Part shown: in pieces, positions 22,122 to 35,145 of the stretch
Numbering within the stretch: the stretch's first letter is position 1
Layout: each line of letters opens with the position of its first letter
Translations under genes and position numbers: made by a program
The notes under the pieces: generated by a model
What the model was told of the DNA's origin: nothing
The model's input: the letters and a program-made list of their open reading frames with translations, nothing else
Database searches by the model: none
Assembly: GCF_015832195.1 (NCBI RefSeq)
Contig: NC_052018.1
Location: forward strand, 68,447,666-68,511,665
Direction of reading: 5' to 3'
DNA: 64,000 bases
Source: Motacilla alba alba
Taxonomy: Eukaryota; Chordata; Aves; Passeriformes; Motacillidae

Positions 22122-25100
22122 TCTTTCTTTATCAGCGTCAGCATTAGAACATTGACGATTAAATAATTTTTAGTTACTTTTCTCCAAATTAAAATGGATT
22201 TATTCTCAGGATTTTGTTGAGACTATCAGCTGCACTGGGCTACCTTAAAGCTTGGGGGAGCTCTGTTCTTCTTAGGGTACCACTCTTTAATGCATTCTTC
22301 TCTACATTGCAATGACCACAACTCATCTATGGTGTCAACCTTTGTCATTTCTGAAGCCTTTTTAGAGGTTCATGGCAACCAAAATCTGTGTAGCTAACTT
22401 TTAAATATGCACAGGGCAGTGCAGCAAAGCAGATGAAATCTTCCAAACTAGTGTGAAATTGAGAAGAACTGCACAAATGTTAATATCTATATAACTGTTT
22501 CAACAAACCAGCTGAAGATGCAAGCATTAAGTTCTTCAATACCTCTGCAGTACAGCTTACAAAGTGCCCTTTTGTGAGAAGGTAACTTTTTTTTTTACCT
22601 GACTTTTGTGTTAAAGAGTTTATTGTACATGGTCATGGAGTAACATGGGCCTGGTAGTTTGTAAGAGCCAAGAGAATTTCTTAGAGATTTCATATTCCTT
22701 GGTATAAAATTTCCAAAATAAAAAATCTACCTGGGTTCAATGAAGAATTACTTTAAATTTTATTTGTCATTCCTAAAAATCTGTTAGATTTCATTATTTT
22801 TGTCCTTTCTTTTCAGGTGTATTAGGCAGCATTACACCAACTGGCTTTAAAATGCACTAACTTATTTGTAGAAACAGTTGAGACCACTTCTAAGAGAAGC
22901 TCCTTCATTCTTCATTTACCATACTATTTATTCTTTAAAAAAATCTAGATTGTCCCTGCTATGCCAAATAGTTGTTTCTTACTGTAATTAGAGAGAGTAC
23001 ATGCAAATATATTATTAGTGCTGCAAACTATTTTTTTTAGGGATTGATGCACTCATTTCCTGTCTGGTTTTCAGGGATTAGAACAGTTTAGATAAAAATA
23101 AACCAATTATCATAGGCATTACAGAAATTAATTTATTCCTATATTATTTTCATGGCTGAATTACACTGTTGTAATACGTTGTACATATTTAACGACATAA
23201 TGCTGGTGTAGGAGTTATTTTGATTCATCTCAGCTTGCACATCCAGGGGTAGGTGTTAACTGCTGTCCTTATGATTCCTTGAGGAACAGTGGCAACAGAA
23301 GTCCATTAGACCAGACATAGGGGAAAATAAAAATGAAGCTCTGAATTAAGCATTATATTTCTAATTTGTAAAATATAATATATTAAATTCTGCTTTTATT
23401 TACACTGGTTCAATTTCCAAGCTTTTATCTATCCACAAAATGTAAAATATTTGATTCCTGACATACACTGGGAAAAATGTACTATAGCTGTGGATACAGT
23501 CAGCTAAGACCTTTCTTGTAATTATGCTCTTCTCCTCTACAAAGAATGCACTCTTACTCGTAAATCAATAGTCAAGCTTATGCAAGATAGTAAAGTGGGA
23601 CATTCATACAAAGCAGAAGCCCAAATTAATGTCAAGATGGTAAAGATTAATGTTATATGCATCAAATCAACTTGACTGAGTCAGGGTTACATGGAAAAGA
23701 AAACAAAGTCATGATAAATTCCTTTGTTAACATTTGAGAAAACATTTATGAACCATGAACATCACATAGTATTTTGCTAAGCAAATAGAATAACTAATAG
23801 CACAGGAAATCACTGAAGCTTTAAATGGGTGATGGTTTGCAGAAAATAATCACATCCATCTCTGATATAAAAACACTTCCCAAATAATATTTTCCCAAAT
23901 GTGTGCAAGTGTATGTAAAATGTTTTTACTAAGTCTAATATAATGTGTGCATACATATGTATGTTTAACAGGGTAAATAGGCAGAGTAGTAGCCTGTCTT
24001 AAATCTAACTTCACAGATTTTCTTTTATGTAGTTATTTTAATGATTAAAGAGGTAAGTATGGACATGTGTCACTGGTTTCTTAACTTAAATTTGCATTAG
24101 AATTTCTGCCTTATATCTTCCTTTTACTTTCCTTGATTGCATTTCCCTGGGGAGATACACACATCCCTAATTAAAAGAAGAAACAACAAAACCCAATCAA
24201 CAACCCAACAAAAAACAAACCTTCATTTTATTCTTTAAGAAGGTTTTGTGCTTTTAAGATAATTTTGAAGAATTTTGAAGTTTGCAAAATGTATTAACAT
24301 TTATCATAAGCTGTCTTGTCTGCGATAACCATTAAAGGAGTCATTCACATTAGTTTACTTTTCCATGGCACAGTTAATATTTGAAGTTGTCTTAAAATTT
24401 ATAAATATTCTGCATGGAAGTTTTAGATAAGATGATTTTTTGTTTGCAAAAATTATGATCAGTTAAATAGAAGTTTTGAACAAAAGACATTATTCTGGAA
24501 AGAGGGAATATTTAAAAGCATGAGTGGTAAAGACATAGAAAATTTTATCAGACTTCAATCTTACTCCTTAGATATTAGTAAAATATTTCAAATTGCTTTT
24601 ACAAACACAGATTTTTTTCTGAAAAGGATGAGTCTTAAAATGGATGAGTTGAAAAAACAATACCCAAGGGTACATTGATAATAAAACTAAATATTCTGAT
24701 TTGTGAGCATGGGGTGTAATGATATTGCAGTCAGAACAATAAAAAATATGAGTACGGTAGTGCTGCTTAGCTTTAAATAAGAAAATTGTTTTTTGGATTG
24801 TTTTCCAGAGTTAGCTGTGCTTCAAGAATGTTGCCTGTCAAGCACACACTAAACATCTTTCAGGAAAAAACCCAAAAATTGTCTGGCTAAAAAGGACCTC
24901 CTTGTAATTTCCATAAATAAATCCTCTCCATCAATTAGCCCTTCTTAAATATGCAATCTATTCATTTAAAAACAAAGAACAAAAGATTACAGAAGGTGGT
25001 ATTGGCCAGAAAGTAATTCACAATGCTCTGATTTTTTTTCATTTTTTTTCATCTCACCAGAGCAGAATATTTTTATTTTAGAAAAATCTAAGTAGTGAGG

Positions 25101-25735
25101 GAAGATTATGATTTGTACAAGATTATGATATGCACACTAAAGTTGTCACCATGGCACACATAATTGATTTGACTGTAGTAATGACTATTTAATTTCTACA
25201 TTCACAATACCACTGCCACTAGTCTTTTTGCCTTATAGCTGAGACCTGAAACATGTTGTTAATTTTGAATGTTGGAAAAACCTTTCTGCATACACAGGTA
25301 TAAAATAATTGACCTATGTGAATGCTAATTACACTTTAAATTGTTGGATCTCTAAAGACAGAAAATTAGCCTTGGCCAGGAATTAATAATAAACTGGATG
25401 TCGCTGTGAGTATCAACAAAGACCAGTGAAGAGAAAAAAAGCCATTAAAAGATGACAGGATATGGGAGACCAGGGAATAAAATAGATTCAGATAATATCA
25501 GATTTACTTTGTGGTCCAAAATAGGTAATAACAGAGCAACAATACTGCTGTCCTTAGGCTACAGTTCCAGGAGAGAAAATTGCAAGTTTGTCATGGAATG
25601 ACTGATTGCTTTGTTGTTCACTGTAGGAGTTCCCGGTGTGGCCAGTGCCATTCCACCTTAGCTCAGTCAAAGGAAGTTTCACCACTCATCTCATTACACA
25701 AAGGCCAGTGAAAGGCCTGAGAAATACAAATTCAG
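22122..25735. other. Unique non-coding DNA, no gene seen
   Basis: AT-rich throughout, with another A/C-rich low-complexity run at 24181-24221 and T runs near 25031-25052. No exon, repeat family or open frame above 60 codons that looks meaningful. Confidence 0.5.
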
Positions 25736-25754
25736 GGAGGCACTGAGTGCCTCC
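25736..25754. repeat. Perfect 9-bp inverted repeat, one-base centre
   Basis: GGAGGCACT (25736-25744) pairs exactly with AGTGCCTCC (25746-25754) around a single G. A near-palindrome of this kind can be a binding site for a dimeric factor, or chance. Confidence 0.7.
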
Positions 25755-28700
25755 TTTGTGAGTCTTTCCTCAAAAGACCTTTAAGACAATTAAGAATTAT
25801 TGAAATCTCTGAGAATGTATTTTTTCAGTGGATTGAGTTGTCACAAATTGTTATTTATGAATGACAAGCATATTTACGGAAAACAGGCGCAAGAAAAGCT
25901 GTGCTCAATGCAAATCTGCAGAAACATAGTTGCGTTTCAAACATGAACAGACTAGGATTATTTTTTTCACTTATCCTTTGGAAGGGATAAATTACAGGAA
26001 GACAAATACCACTGGAACCTAAAACAGTTTTAAATGGAAATATTTTCAGTCAGTAAAAAGCAGTAAAGACAAATCTCTGGTACAGCAAATTATCTCAAAC
26101 ACCAGGGTACTGCAGCTCATGTCATGTCACTGTCTAGTCTATCAGCTTCTCTGAAGATGTCCTCTTTCAGCTTCTCTTTGTGGACTAATTATCTTCTGTA
26201 GTACTAGCCTAAATATATTTTGACACAGGCACTTGAAATTAATTCTGCTAACTCCAATATCGCAAGCACTCTCTCTTCTTTTTCTATCTGTAGCGTTCAT
26301 GCCGTTATAAACCTTCAATCCAAGTGACTGTAGAAAAGCATCTCATAAGTTTTCCATTAGTTTTCTACTAGTATATTTTTAAAAAAAATTGAATTCTAAA
26401 TATTTGTAGAATAGAAGAACTTCCTTCCCAAATACATGAAGATTTGGGACATTATACTAGAAAGCTACATACAAATTGCCACAGAGAGAGAAAGGTAACA
26501 GGTAGAAGAGGATACAAATTGTCCCTGTCACTGATTGGGGCTATGAAACTTCATGAAATGAAATCTCTGCATTTTGTCAGAGGCACCCACAGCCTTAAAG
26601 ACTCATAACATATTTTCTCTGTTGCATTTGTTACTGAGAATCTGAACAAACTACTCTCAGTATCAGGATAAACTGGCTGTGTATAATACTGGAAGACAGA
26701 AAATATAATCCACTTGGTTAAAATGTTCTCTTGAGAGAATGAAAGGTTGGACCACTTTGCCTTCAAGTACAGTTCCATTTAATTATCTGGAGGCAACTTG
26801 TTTACAGACAGACAAATAAAACAAGATTTGTGCAGTAAAACAGCATGCTGTCTCAGATGAACTGTACACTTTTGCTCATGGCAGTTTTCCCTAATGCTCT
26901 GGAAGTCAGAAGAATACCAAAATATAAATTATGTAGTCCTTAGAATAGTGTGATTCAGAATATTAATTACTTAACTAAAGAGCTGGAGCTGAATATGACT
27001 AAAGCCAGTGGGAGTTCCCTAAATAAGATTAATAAGGTTTGAATGAGATTCTAGTTTAATCTCTTTGAATAAATAGTGGGGTTTTTCCTCATTAATTTTT
27101 TTTTTTGTTTCTTCATGACTCCTCTTTTTCCTTCCCACACAAAAGACAACAATAAGACAGTGTGGTTTGAACTTCCTATTCACCAGGAAAGAAAAAATGT
27201 TAAAGTTTTATTTGAAGTTTGGTTTTCATTTTAAAATATGAGAGCTGGCTCCTTATATATATATCCTCAAGAAAGTCAATATATATCACAATACAATTTA
27301 ATCTTAGAAAGCTCATCAGGAATTTATCATTTGTAACATTACTTCTAAAAAGTATCTAATAATGGCAACTTTATGGTGACAAGGAACTTTGTTCATTAAA
27401 GAAAATGACTAGCACCAAATTATCTTATGATAATTTCAAAAGAAAAAAACAAAACCAAAACAAACCAGAGGTCTCCTAATAAAGAGTCACAATAGTTATT
27501 ATAAAATGTCTGGAAATGTTGCTGTGGTACCCAAATTGACTATCTCAGTAGTTTCCCTAATAAGTCCAAAATATTACCTGTCTTCTGCAAGTGTGAGGGT
27601 CTATTACCACTCCCACCTTTTGGGCTGGTCACGGGGGTGGTGTTACCTTTCCCTGAAGGGCAATGGAAGAGCTGCTGAGAACAGTCTTTCAACAACTTGA
27701 TCCATGCCATGCTGTAGCCTTGTAGGGCTCTGTATCCAGAGCAGTAGGGAGATAACACAGAAGGCCTTTAGTAGCTCTCCTGTTTTGGGAAAAGCACCCA
27801 GGACTGGGAGGGATAAAGATCAGAGCATGTTGCCTACATTGTCTGCTGATGCTGATTTCTGTGTTCAACGTTTATGAGAAATTTGGGGTGATTCAGGTTA
27901 GAATTTTTTTTTCATTTTCTTTACATTTTAGCCCACATGCCACTTAAATGGATTAATGATAGTACATAACTCCTGGGACACTTCATACTTCAGCTTCAGT
28001 ATATTGGTCCTCATAGATAAGAGGCTTCAAAAATTCCATTGTGATCTCATCTCACCTGTTCTCTTTGGTATTACCTCCTCTACATATTAATATGATACTC
28101 CTGTGGTGATCCAAATTACACCAATTACACACGTTTAAAAGGTGACTGACAAAAAGAGCCTGTCAGCATCTTTCATACTAATTCCAGTGTTCAAGCACTC
28201 ATGTGGGTTAGACTTCTTAATTTCATTTGGCATCACTGAAGACTAGCAGCTGTCTCTTGTTTCACATTTCTTCAAAACACAAGAGCACATCTGAACACTA
28301 ATTAGCATGCATGGGCTGAAGGGTGGGCCTGTCTGAAACCCTGGCTTCAAAAGGCATCTTCAGGAAGGTGCTGAGCACCAGTGGTATCTAAGGAATTGAG
28401 ACTTCCTCTGTGGCAAGGGTGGGATTTGAAGGTTCTCAGACTGCAGTGTATTTCCATTTGTTTCAAAATAAATTGTCTTCTGAACCAGGCACAAGTGTGG
28501 TAATGAATTTTTGATTACTTTGGTTTTGACCAATATGCAAAAAAATATAGTTCACTGCTCTTCCTTTAAGACTGCTAGGATTGCCTAATAAATCCAATGG
28601 CTAAATTAGAAGGTTTTCCCTGGATTGCCCTTATAACTCTTTCCTAAAACAAACTACAGACAGTTTTAATTAGAGAGCTGGAGACAAGAAAGTAAGACAG

Positions 28701-29416
28701 AAAATACAACAGAAACTAGAGTAATAAAATGAGGATGCATAGGGATGTAGATTTACACTGGAATATAAATCTTTTCAGAAGTATGTAAAGTTACATATTA
28801 AAGTGAATTATGTAATTAAATAACCAGACAAAAGTACAGTAAAATCCAGCATGTAGGATCACAAACCCTCCATATTACTAGAAATTCATATTACTGGGAA
28901 CAGAGGCTTCCTCTATAGATACATAAACATGGGGAAAACATTAAATTAAAATAGAAAGAATTATAAATAAAGATTATTTGAAATAAACAAAGAGGCCATT
29001 AGAAGGTTAACTCCATTTTAATAAGACATAGCGGAAAAAAAAGAAGACCAAAAGAGTAACACTTGATGTATTTCTGCTGCTATTATTTCAGTCAAAGCTT
29101 TGCAAAGAAAAAGAGAATAATAGGTCTCTAAATGCCACTGAATTCTAATAAAAAACAAGTTAAGTTCAAACCTCATGTATCATCTAATGAAGCAGAGCAA
29201 AAGGGTACCCAAGATGGTGTAAACAAAGATAACATCAGACCTCAAAAACTCAGGAGAAAGTAAAATCCAATTTATCTACCTTATAGTAAAACATCTATGA
29301 CCATCATAAGGTATTCAAAACTACAGTGGCTGAATTGATGTGCAAATATTTTAAAATGTTATATAGAAGCAAAAATTAATCAATATTTAAACTTTGTCAC
29401 ATTATTTTCTTTTTAG
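25755..29416. other. Unique non-coding DNA, no gene seen
   Basis: Short TA runs near 27253-27264, A/C-rich low complexity at 27438-27467, and a somewhat GC-richer patch at 27590-27760 that I cannot classify. No supported gene. Confidence 0.5.
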
Positions 29417-29514
29417 GCATATTTTGCTCTTGCTGCCACGCCATATGTACAGGAAAATGGACTGGAGATCACTGCCCTTCTAGGCCATGCATTCAAAATA
29501 GTCTTTGCTGTTAA

Positions 29515-32260
29515 ATGGTACCAAGAGACTCATGTCCAAAAAATCCAGACCAACCAGGATAGATAACTCAGCCATCAAAGAGCAAGGGAGCTCTTGTCTC
29601 TACTATGTGCCCCTTAATGAGACAGGGTGCTGGATTGAGAACAAGCAATCAGCATTTTGTTGTAACTTGATTTTATTCTTAAAAAATAACTAATAATTAA
29701 TTAAATAATTTAAATAATTTGGCTTATTTTATGAACGTTTATGCCTTACTTTATAAACATACATTTATGCTGCTCACACTACTTACAGGTCCCTTTCCTG
29801 TGTGCTCTTTGGTAATGAAGTAGAGGGCATTTTCTTCCCTGAAATCTCCTTATTGGTCCTTTACTACATGTCCTCTAGTAGACAGTAAAACAGGGGACTA
29901 TATTCCACTATCTACTAGGGTTGCCTCAAATAACAATAATTTCCCTGCAATTAGGGAGTTTTATAAAAAGTGTCTTGTTTTAAAATTGATATGCAGTCAC
30001 ACAATGTTCAACCTCCCTTCTCTAACTCCCTTGAAATTTGTCTGAGACAAATTTTGTCTGTATCAAACCTGATACAATTCATCAATTCAGAGACCAAGTA
30101 AAACCATTTTCTTCCTTCACCAAAAGTTATGTGAGCAACTGACTCCATAGAGAAACCTCAGATTGAAATTGTAAGTCAAGCAAAAATTTGTGTGTTGTCT
30201 CACAGCCTAAATAATCCCTGTGGCTCACAAAATTTCAACAGACTAAACAATTTATTTTTACCAGAGATCAATGAAAATGCCTTTTTTTTTTCCTCATTCT
30301 TGGTTTTTTTATAAGTGCGGTACTATTTATCTGCATTTGAAAGGAAGCCTGAAAACCTGATTGGTTTAAAAGGTGGAGATGGTTGGATTATAAAGAATTT
30401 CAGCAGATATACTGGTAAACACATGATTCTGTACATGGGGGGGAAAAAAAGTTAATTACATCATTAAATTAAATAAATAACCCCACCTAGCATCAGTATA
30501 TAATATTCCTAAAAATGATACTTGCATTTCCTTCTCTATACAAAGGCATGTGGCAAGAGCATGAGATACAATATCCTAAGTGTTAAATGAGTTTTTTCAT
30601 TAGATTTAATGCAAGCAATAGTGGATGTGATTTACATTTGAGGAATAGGTTTTCCTCAGAATATATTATTTAAAGTTTTGGCAAGGACAAACTACTTTTA
30701 ATTCTATTTCAGAGCCTAATAAATATTGAAGTTCTGTGATTGGAATCACAGAAATTTTAGTATTTTTTTCTAGAAGATACCTGTTTCAATGAAGTCCACC
30801 AGAATTTATTATGCAGACAATATATGCATTTGAAAATATTTTCCTCCTCACTGTAGAGAATAAAATTTTAATGCAATATTGGCTTTTATCTCATTCTAAT
30901 TTGTTTCAGCCTTGAATTACTGAGCAGAAACCACTTACTTTCATCCTTCACATAATTTACATTTAGACTTTGATATGTGGTTTTCCTTCTGAAAAACCCC
31001 ATGGAACACTAATAATGCCTTTTAATAGTCTAATAAAGGTTGTAGTAAAGCTGAAAATTGAAACATAGCTTTGGACATGGTAAGTGCCATCTATTTCTGA
31101 GGAATGTGCATTTGAGAGCAACTGATCCGATTCATTGTGATTTTACTCGGCTGATATCAAATGAAATATCCCAAGATCTCAGCTCTTTTACCTCAGTACG
31201 AAAAGATTTAAATCTTCACCTTTCACTTTTGTGGACAACTGTAGAAACTGGGCTGGGAAGGAAAGGGAGGGAAAATACTCTCTCACTCATTTCTAGAAAG
31301 AAGTAACAGAACAAGGCAGGAGGAGCAGCATCAGGTCCCAGCTCCAAGGATTGCCATTAGGCAGCCATCTCACAAGTGTCCTTCGACAAGTGTTAATCTA
31401 GCCTGGTCACTTAGGGCACAGTTGAGAAAAAAAGGAGAAGCTGAGGAGGCCCTTGAACATCTTTTTTTTTCTGCTCTTATGTGGGGTAGCAGTTAATGAA
31501 TAAAGGGGAATAGCAATTTCTACAGTGATAAGCACATTTGAACCCTATATGCTGGGAAATAGTGGGAAGATGGAGATCTTCATGTCTTCTCATTCCAGGA
31601 TGGTGGCTGCTCAATGAAGGGTGGGAAAGTTCTGTTCATGACAACTTCAGCACTTAGAATTGGGCATGACCATAAGAATCACCATCAATAATTGGTGCCT
31701 GTATGCCATGTGCATCTAAATCATTTGGATCCATACTATTTCCATACTGAAATACCTCACTGATATTTAACTTTTTTTACAAGTTATTTTACTGACGCTG
31801 AATTCAACTGCCGGTGGTGTTAAAACATCCGTAATTCCTAGATTTTTTTCAGTAACATATTCCCCCTGCTTAATAGACCTTGGTAAACAACACTGATTTT
31901 GGATTTGGTTGTTTGGATCAAGGTTTTATCCTCCAGGAGTGAGAATGTTCCCCTTGCTCAGGAAGCTCAGTGAGAAAGGACACATAATTATTTGGTCGTC
32001 CAAAGACACATACAGTGACACAGATCTTTCAATAGCTCCTCGACGTGTTTGCCTGGCAGAAGGGAGGGAATAAAGACACTACGCTCTCTAATTTCTCTCT
32101 TTTGCTGTCTTCAGTTTGCCACCAGCAGGACCAAACCTCTGCCTGTCCTTGTCTGTGCACTGTGGAGGCAAAGAGCAGGTATTTTGGTTGGGCTGCCATC
32201 TATGCTTTTGCAGTTTCCTTCATTTGATTGAGTGGGAATGAATCCTTAAACCAATGGGGA
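29515..32260. other. Unique non-coding DNA, no gene seen
   Basis: AT-rich, including ATTAATT-type low complexity at 29688-29720. No domain-like frame. The preceding bases 29417-29514 hold a Cys-rich exon-like frame, discussed as a finding. Confidence 0.5.
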
Positions 32261-32653
32261 TCAGATGCCTGTGGTGTCACTGCACCTTTCAAAGGAATGA
32301 ACCAAGTGGTGTATCTGAGCTGATAGAGTTTCTCTCACCAAAACCCCATTACAAATGTGATGAGTGTAGGTCTGAGTGAGGAAGTACACTCTGCTCATAA
32401 TCCCATCCAAGGGATATGGCGAGATACCTAAATGTGACACTAACTTAAAACCACAGAGGCACCAACTATTTTGCTCTAAGCCTAGCCCTCTGTTTGTTGG
32501 TTTTCTTTCCAAAATCACTGTTTTCCATGTGTGACAAGACCTATCAAACTGATTGCTCTCTGACAGCAGAGCAGCAGCTTGCCGGTTGGGCAGCCGCAAG
32601 CGCTTAGCTGGCCCTTTTGTCACTCCTGACATCTGACTCAGATGTTCAGGCAC
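32261..32653 (-). other. Unassigned 130-codon open frame, probably not coding
   Basis: One of the longest open frames in the window outside simple repeats and transposon fragments. I recognise no domain, signal peptide, membrane segment or repeat in the predicted product, and no splice-site or promoter context suggests a gene. The upstream part (32570-32610) has several CpGs, which is unusual for this window. An open stretch of this length can occur by chance in 64 kb read in six frames, so I regard it as unproven. It could also be a conserved non-coding segment that happens to lack stops. Confidence 0.15.
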
Positions 32654-32732
32654 TCAGTTTAGATGAGATTTCAGGAGAGTGCAGAGTCCAAGCCTGACAC
32701 ATTCAATATGCCATCTCATCCAAAATAGACAG

Positions 32733-32767
32733 AACAGACAGCTTTAGCTTTTTGCTAAAGCTCTGTT
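32733..32767. repeat. Bulged hairpin, 9-bp plus 5-bp stem, T5 loop
   Basis: AGCTTTAGC (32740-32748) pairs with GCTAAAGCT (32754-32762) around TTTTT. After a two-base bulge (AC, 32738-32739), AACAG (32733-32737) pairs with CTGTT (32763-32767). The stem is longer than most chance hairpins in the window but shorter than a typical microRNA precursor. Confidence 0.65.
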
Positions 32768-34730
32768 GCAAGGGAATAGTTTGTTTGCCAGCTGTAAAAT
32801 CCTGTCTCTGTGGAAGAGGAGTGTGTGCCAGGTTATTACTTAACATAGTTATTTTCCCTTCTGTTCACAAATCTGAGGTAAATGATAGAAAGGACCAACA
32901 GCCTGGGTTTTGTTTTGTCTTCCTTTAGAAGCTTTTCTAATGAACAAGACAGTGAGAGTTTACATTTTAGTTTGAATTGTTTTGAAATAAAACTCAAGGG
33001 TCAATCATTATTGGTATGCCTTAACATTTGACAAGAGACGTGAGCTATCCATGTATTCCATATGCACCTACTCAGAATGTGCAGTCAGTTATTCCAGTTT
33101 TCAAAGCTTGGGTTTTTTTCAGCAATATGTTCTTGAAAGGAGATATCCCTCTTGATGCTGAAGCTCAATCTCAAAATTTTACAGAAAATAATATATATAC
33201 AGAAAATAATAGATTGATTCTCAATTAAAAAGAAAATTAAAAGAAAATTAAAAGTTTTTAACTTGAAATATGCCTGGGAAAATACATTAAGTTGTATAAA
33301 CACCAAAAATATTATAAATTTTAGGCATATAAGCAATAACATCAGGAAACACAAGTTTTCTATAGTTTAGGCTTGTTAGCATACTGGTACAGAAATATCT
33401 ATAGAGGATGGTGGACAATCCTTGGTATCTCAGCTAATTTCTGTCTTCATTTCTTAAGTGTCCTAACTGGCTGCTTTCAGAGATAATGCTTTCCAGATTA
33501 ATGGACATGACTTTGCTTCTATTTCTGATTTTTTTCTTCATTAAGCATAATCCAAAGCCAGTCTGCATCCTGTTTTATGGTTAAAGATGAGGTTTTTTTC
33601 AAACACACAGTCTTTACAATATAAAACCCCCCAATATTGTCAACAACACGTAAAGGAAAAAGCTCTTATATACTAACCATATTTACTAGTGGGGCTGCAA
33701 ACCACTGTGACTAGCTAGGGAAATTAGTTTTGGTTTAGGTCATATCCAGAATTGTGCTTGAGATTGCTGTTTCAGCAGAAGCTGAAGAGAATCTCTCTAT
33801 AGCCCCTGAGCTCACAAGCTGTTATGTTCTTCCCCGTTGCTTGTATTTCTTTTGTTTCCAGATTTGGAGTTTTCACATCAGCTCCTGTTAGACAAGAATT
33901 TCATCCCAGTAGATACACTGGAATACTTTTGGCCTGATTCCTAAAAACATTCAATGACCTACACCTGTGTTGATGCCGCAGGTTAAAATCATTTAAGTGG
34001 AATTATGGTTGTATCCCCTGAGTGTTACACATAGAATTTTTCCTTTTTGCAGCTAGTAGTTCATAAACCATAAGTAACAGAATATAGTGAGTGATTTCTA
34101 AAGACAAAAAAATCTATATACTCTAGGTATGAATAATGTAGGCATGAAATTCTGTATTAAATGATCTCACATGCAGAATCCAATCACTCTTTGAAAAGCT
34201 TAAAATCTCTCCCTTGAGTAAATGCCTAGCGTGTGTTTAGCCTAAACTCCATCACTGTTAAGTCTTGTTATGCCTTAGTCAGTCACAACAATTCACGAGT
34301 TAGTTCTCTTGTCCCACACACCTGCATGAAGCACTGTCAGCCTGAATTTCAAGCATAATATTTAAGAGGTGGTTTCAATACCAATGGAGTATAAAGTTAG
34401 AAGTGCAAAAATACAGGATGGAAGGGTCCTTTATGTCTTTCTTTCTTTCCTGGTGGCAACAGAAAAGCTTAGTTTGCTTATTTAATGGTTAAGTAAAAGT
34501 TATTGCTAGAATATTCAAAGGGATGGTTACTGTGACTATGTGAAAACCAAACAGCCCCTTGAATCTTCTTAAAACACTGTTCTCCTATAATGTTGAATGG
34601 CTAAGTACTGCCTTTTGAGGGAGACATTAATCTCAAGAAGTTAGCCATTTCTGACATTAATGATCATCCTATCTTTTGTTTCTTGAAGTCTTCACTGGTT
34701 TTGTGTTTGCTTTTAAACACCTCCCATCTC
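32768..34730. other. Unique non-coding DNA, no gene seen
   Basis: Contains small AT-rich tandem repeats at 33181-33254. Otherwise no recognised feature. Confidence 0.5.
33181..33254. repeat. AT-rich short tandem duplications
   Basis: An ACAGAAAATAATA unit occurs twice (from 33181 and from about 33199). It is followed by a repeated AAAAGAAAATT unit (about 33227-33254). Slippage-type low-complexity DNA. Confidence 0.7.
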
Positions 34731-34756
34731 AATTTAATTGTAGTTACAATTAAATT
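34731..34756. repeat. Perfect 12-bp palindrome, 2-base centre
   Basis: AATTTAATTGTA (34731-34742) is the exact reverse complement of TACAATTAAATT (34745-34756), with GT between. It contains two inverted ATTTAATT/AATTAAAT cores of homeodomain type. The longest uninterrupted short-loop stem I found in the window. Confidence 0.8.
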
Positions 34757-35051
34757 ATAACAAAAGTAAGAATAGAGTAGTTATTGAGGAAAGTTAATGA
34801 AGTGGAATTTAGCTAATTGAAATGAAAATGCATGGAGATAAAGAAAAAGAAAACTAACTTACCAATATTGCTTAATTAATGAGGTTTTAAGATTAAGTTT
34901 GTATATAGGACATATATTTGAATTTAGGACATATATTTTTGCAATAAAAATATAATAGTGTATTTCCTTCTTACAGATAAAATGAATCTTTATATGGAGC
35001 TGCTTAATCCAGGAGTGTTTGTGGCAATTAACTATCCGTCTGCTAACTTCT

Positions 35052-35145
35052 TAGAGACATGGTTTAGTGGTGATCATGGCAATGATAGGTTAATGCTTGA
35101 GCTCAATGATTTTTAGGGGTCTTTTCCAACATAAAAAATTCATAG
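35052..35145 (+). mobile_element. CR1 LINE 3' end fragment
   Basis: About 95 bp match the conserved 3' tail of avian CR1: GAGACATGGTTTAGTGGTG near the start, a GAGCTCAATGAT segment, then GGTCTTTTCCAAC and a decayed copy of the ATTCTATG-type terminal repeat at 35138-35145. CR1 copies are usually 5'-truncated, and this one is severely so. No coding part is left. Confidence 0.85.
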
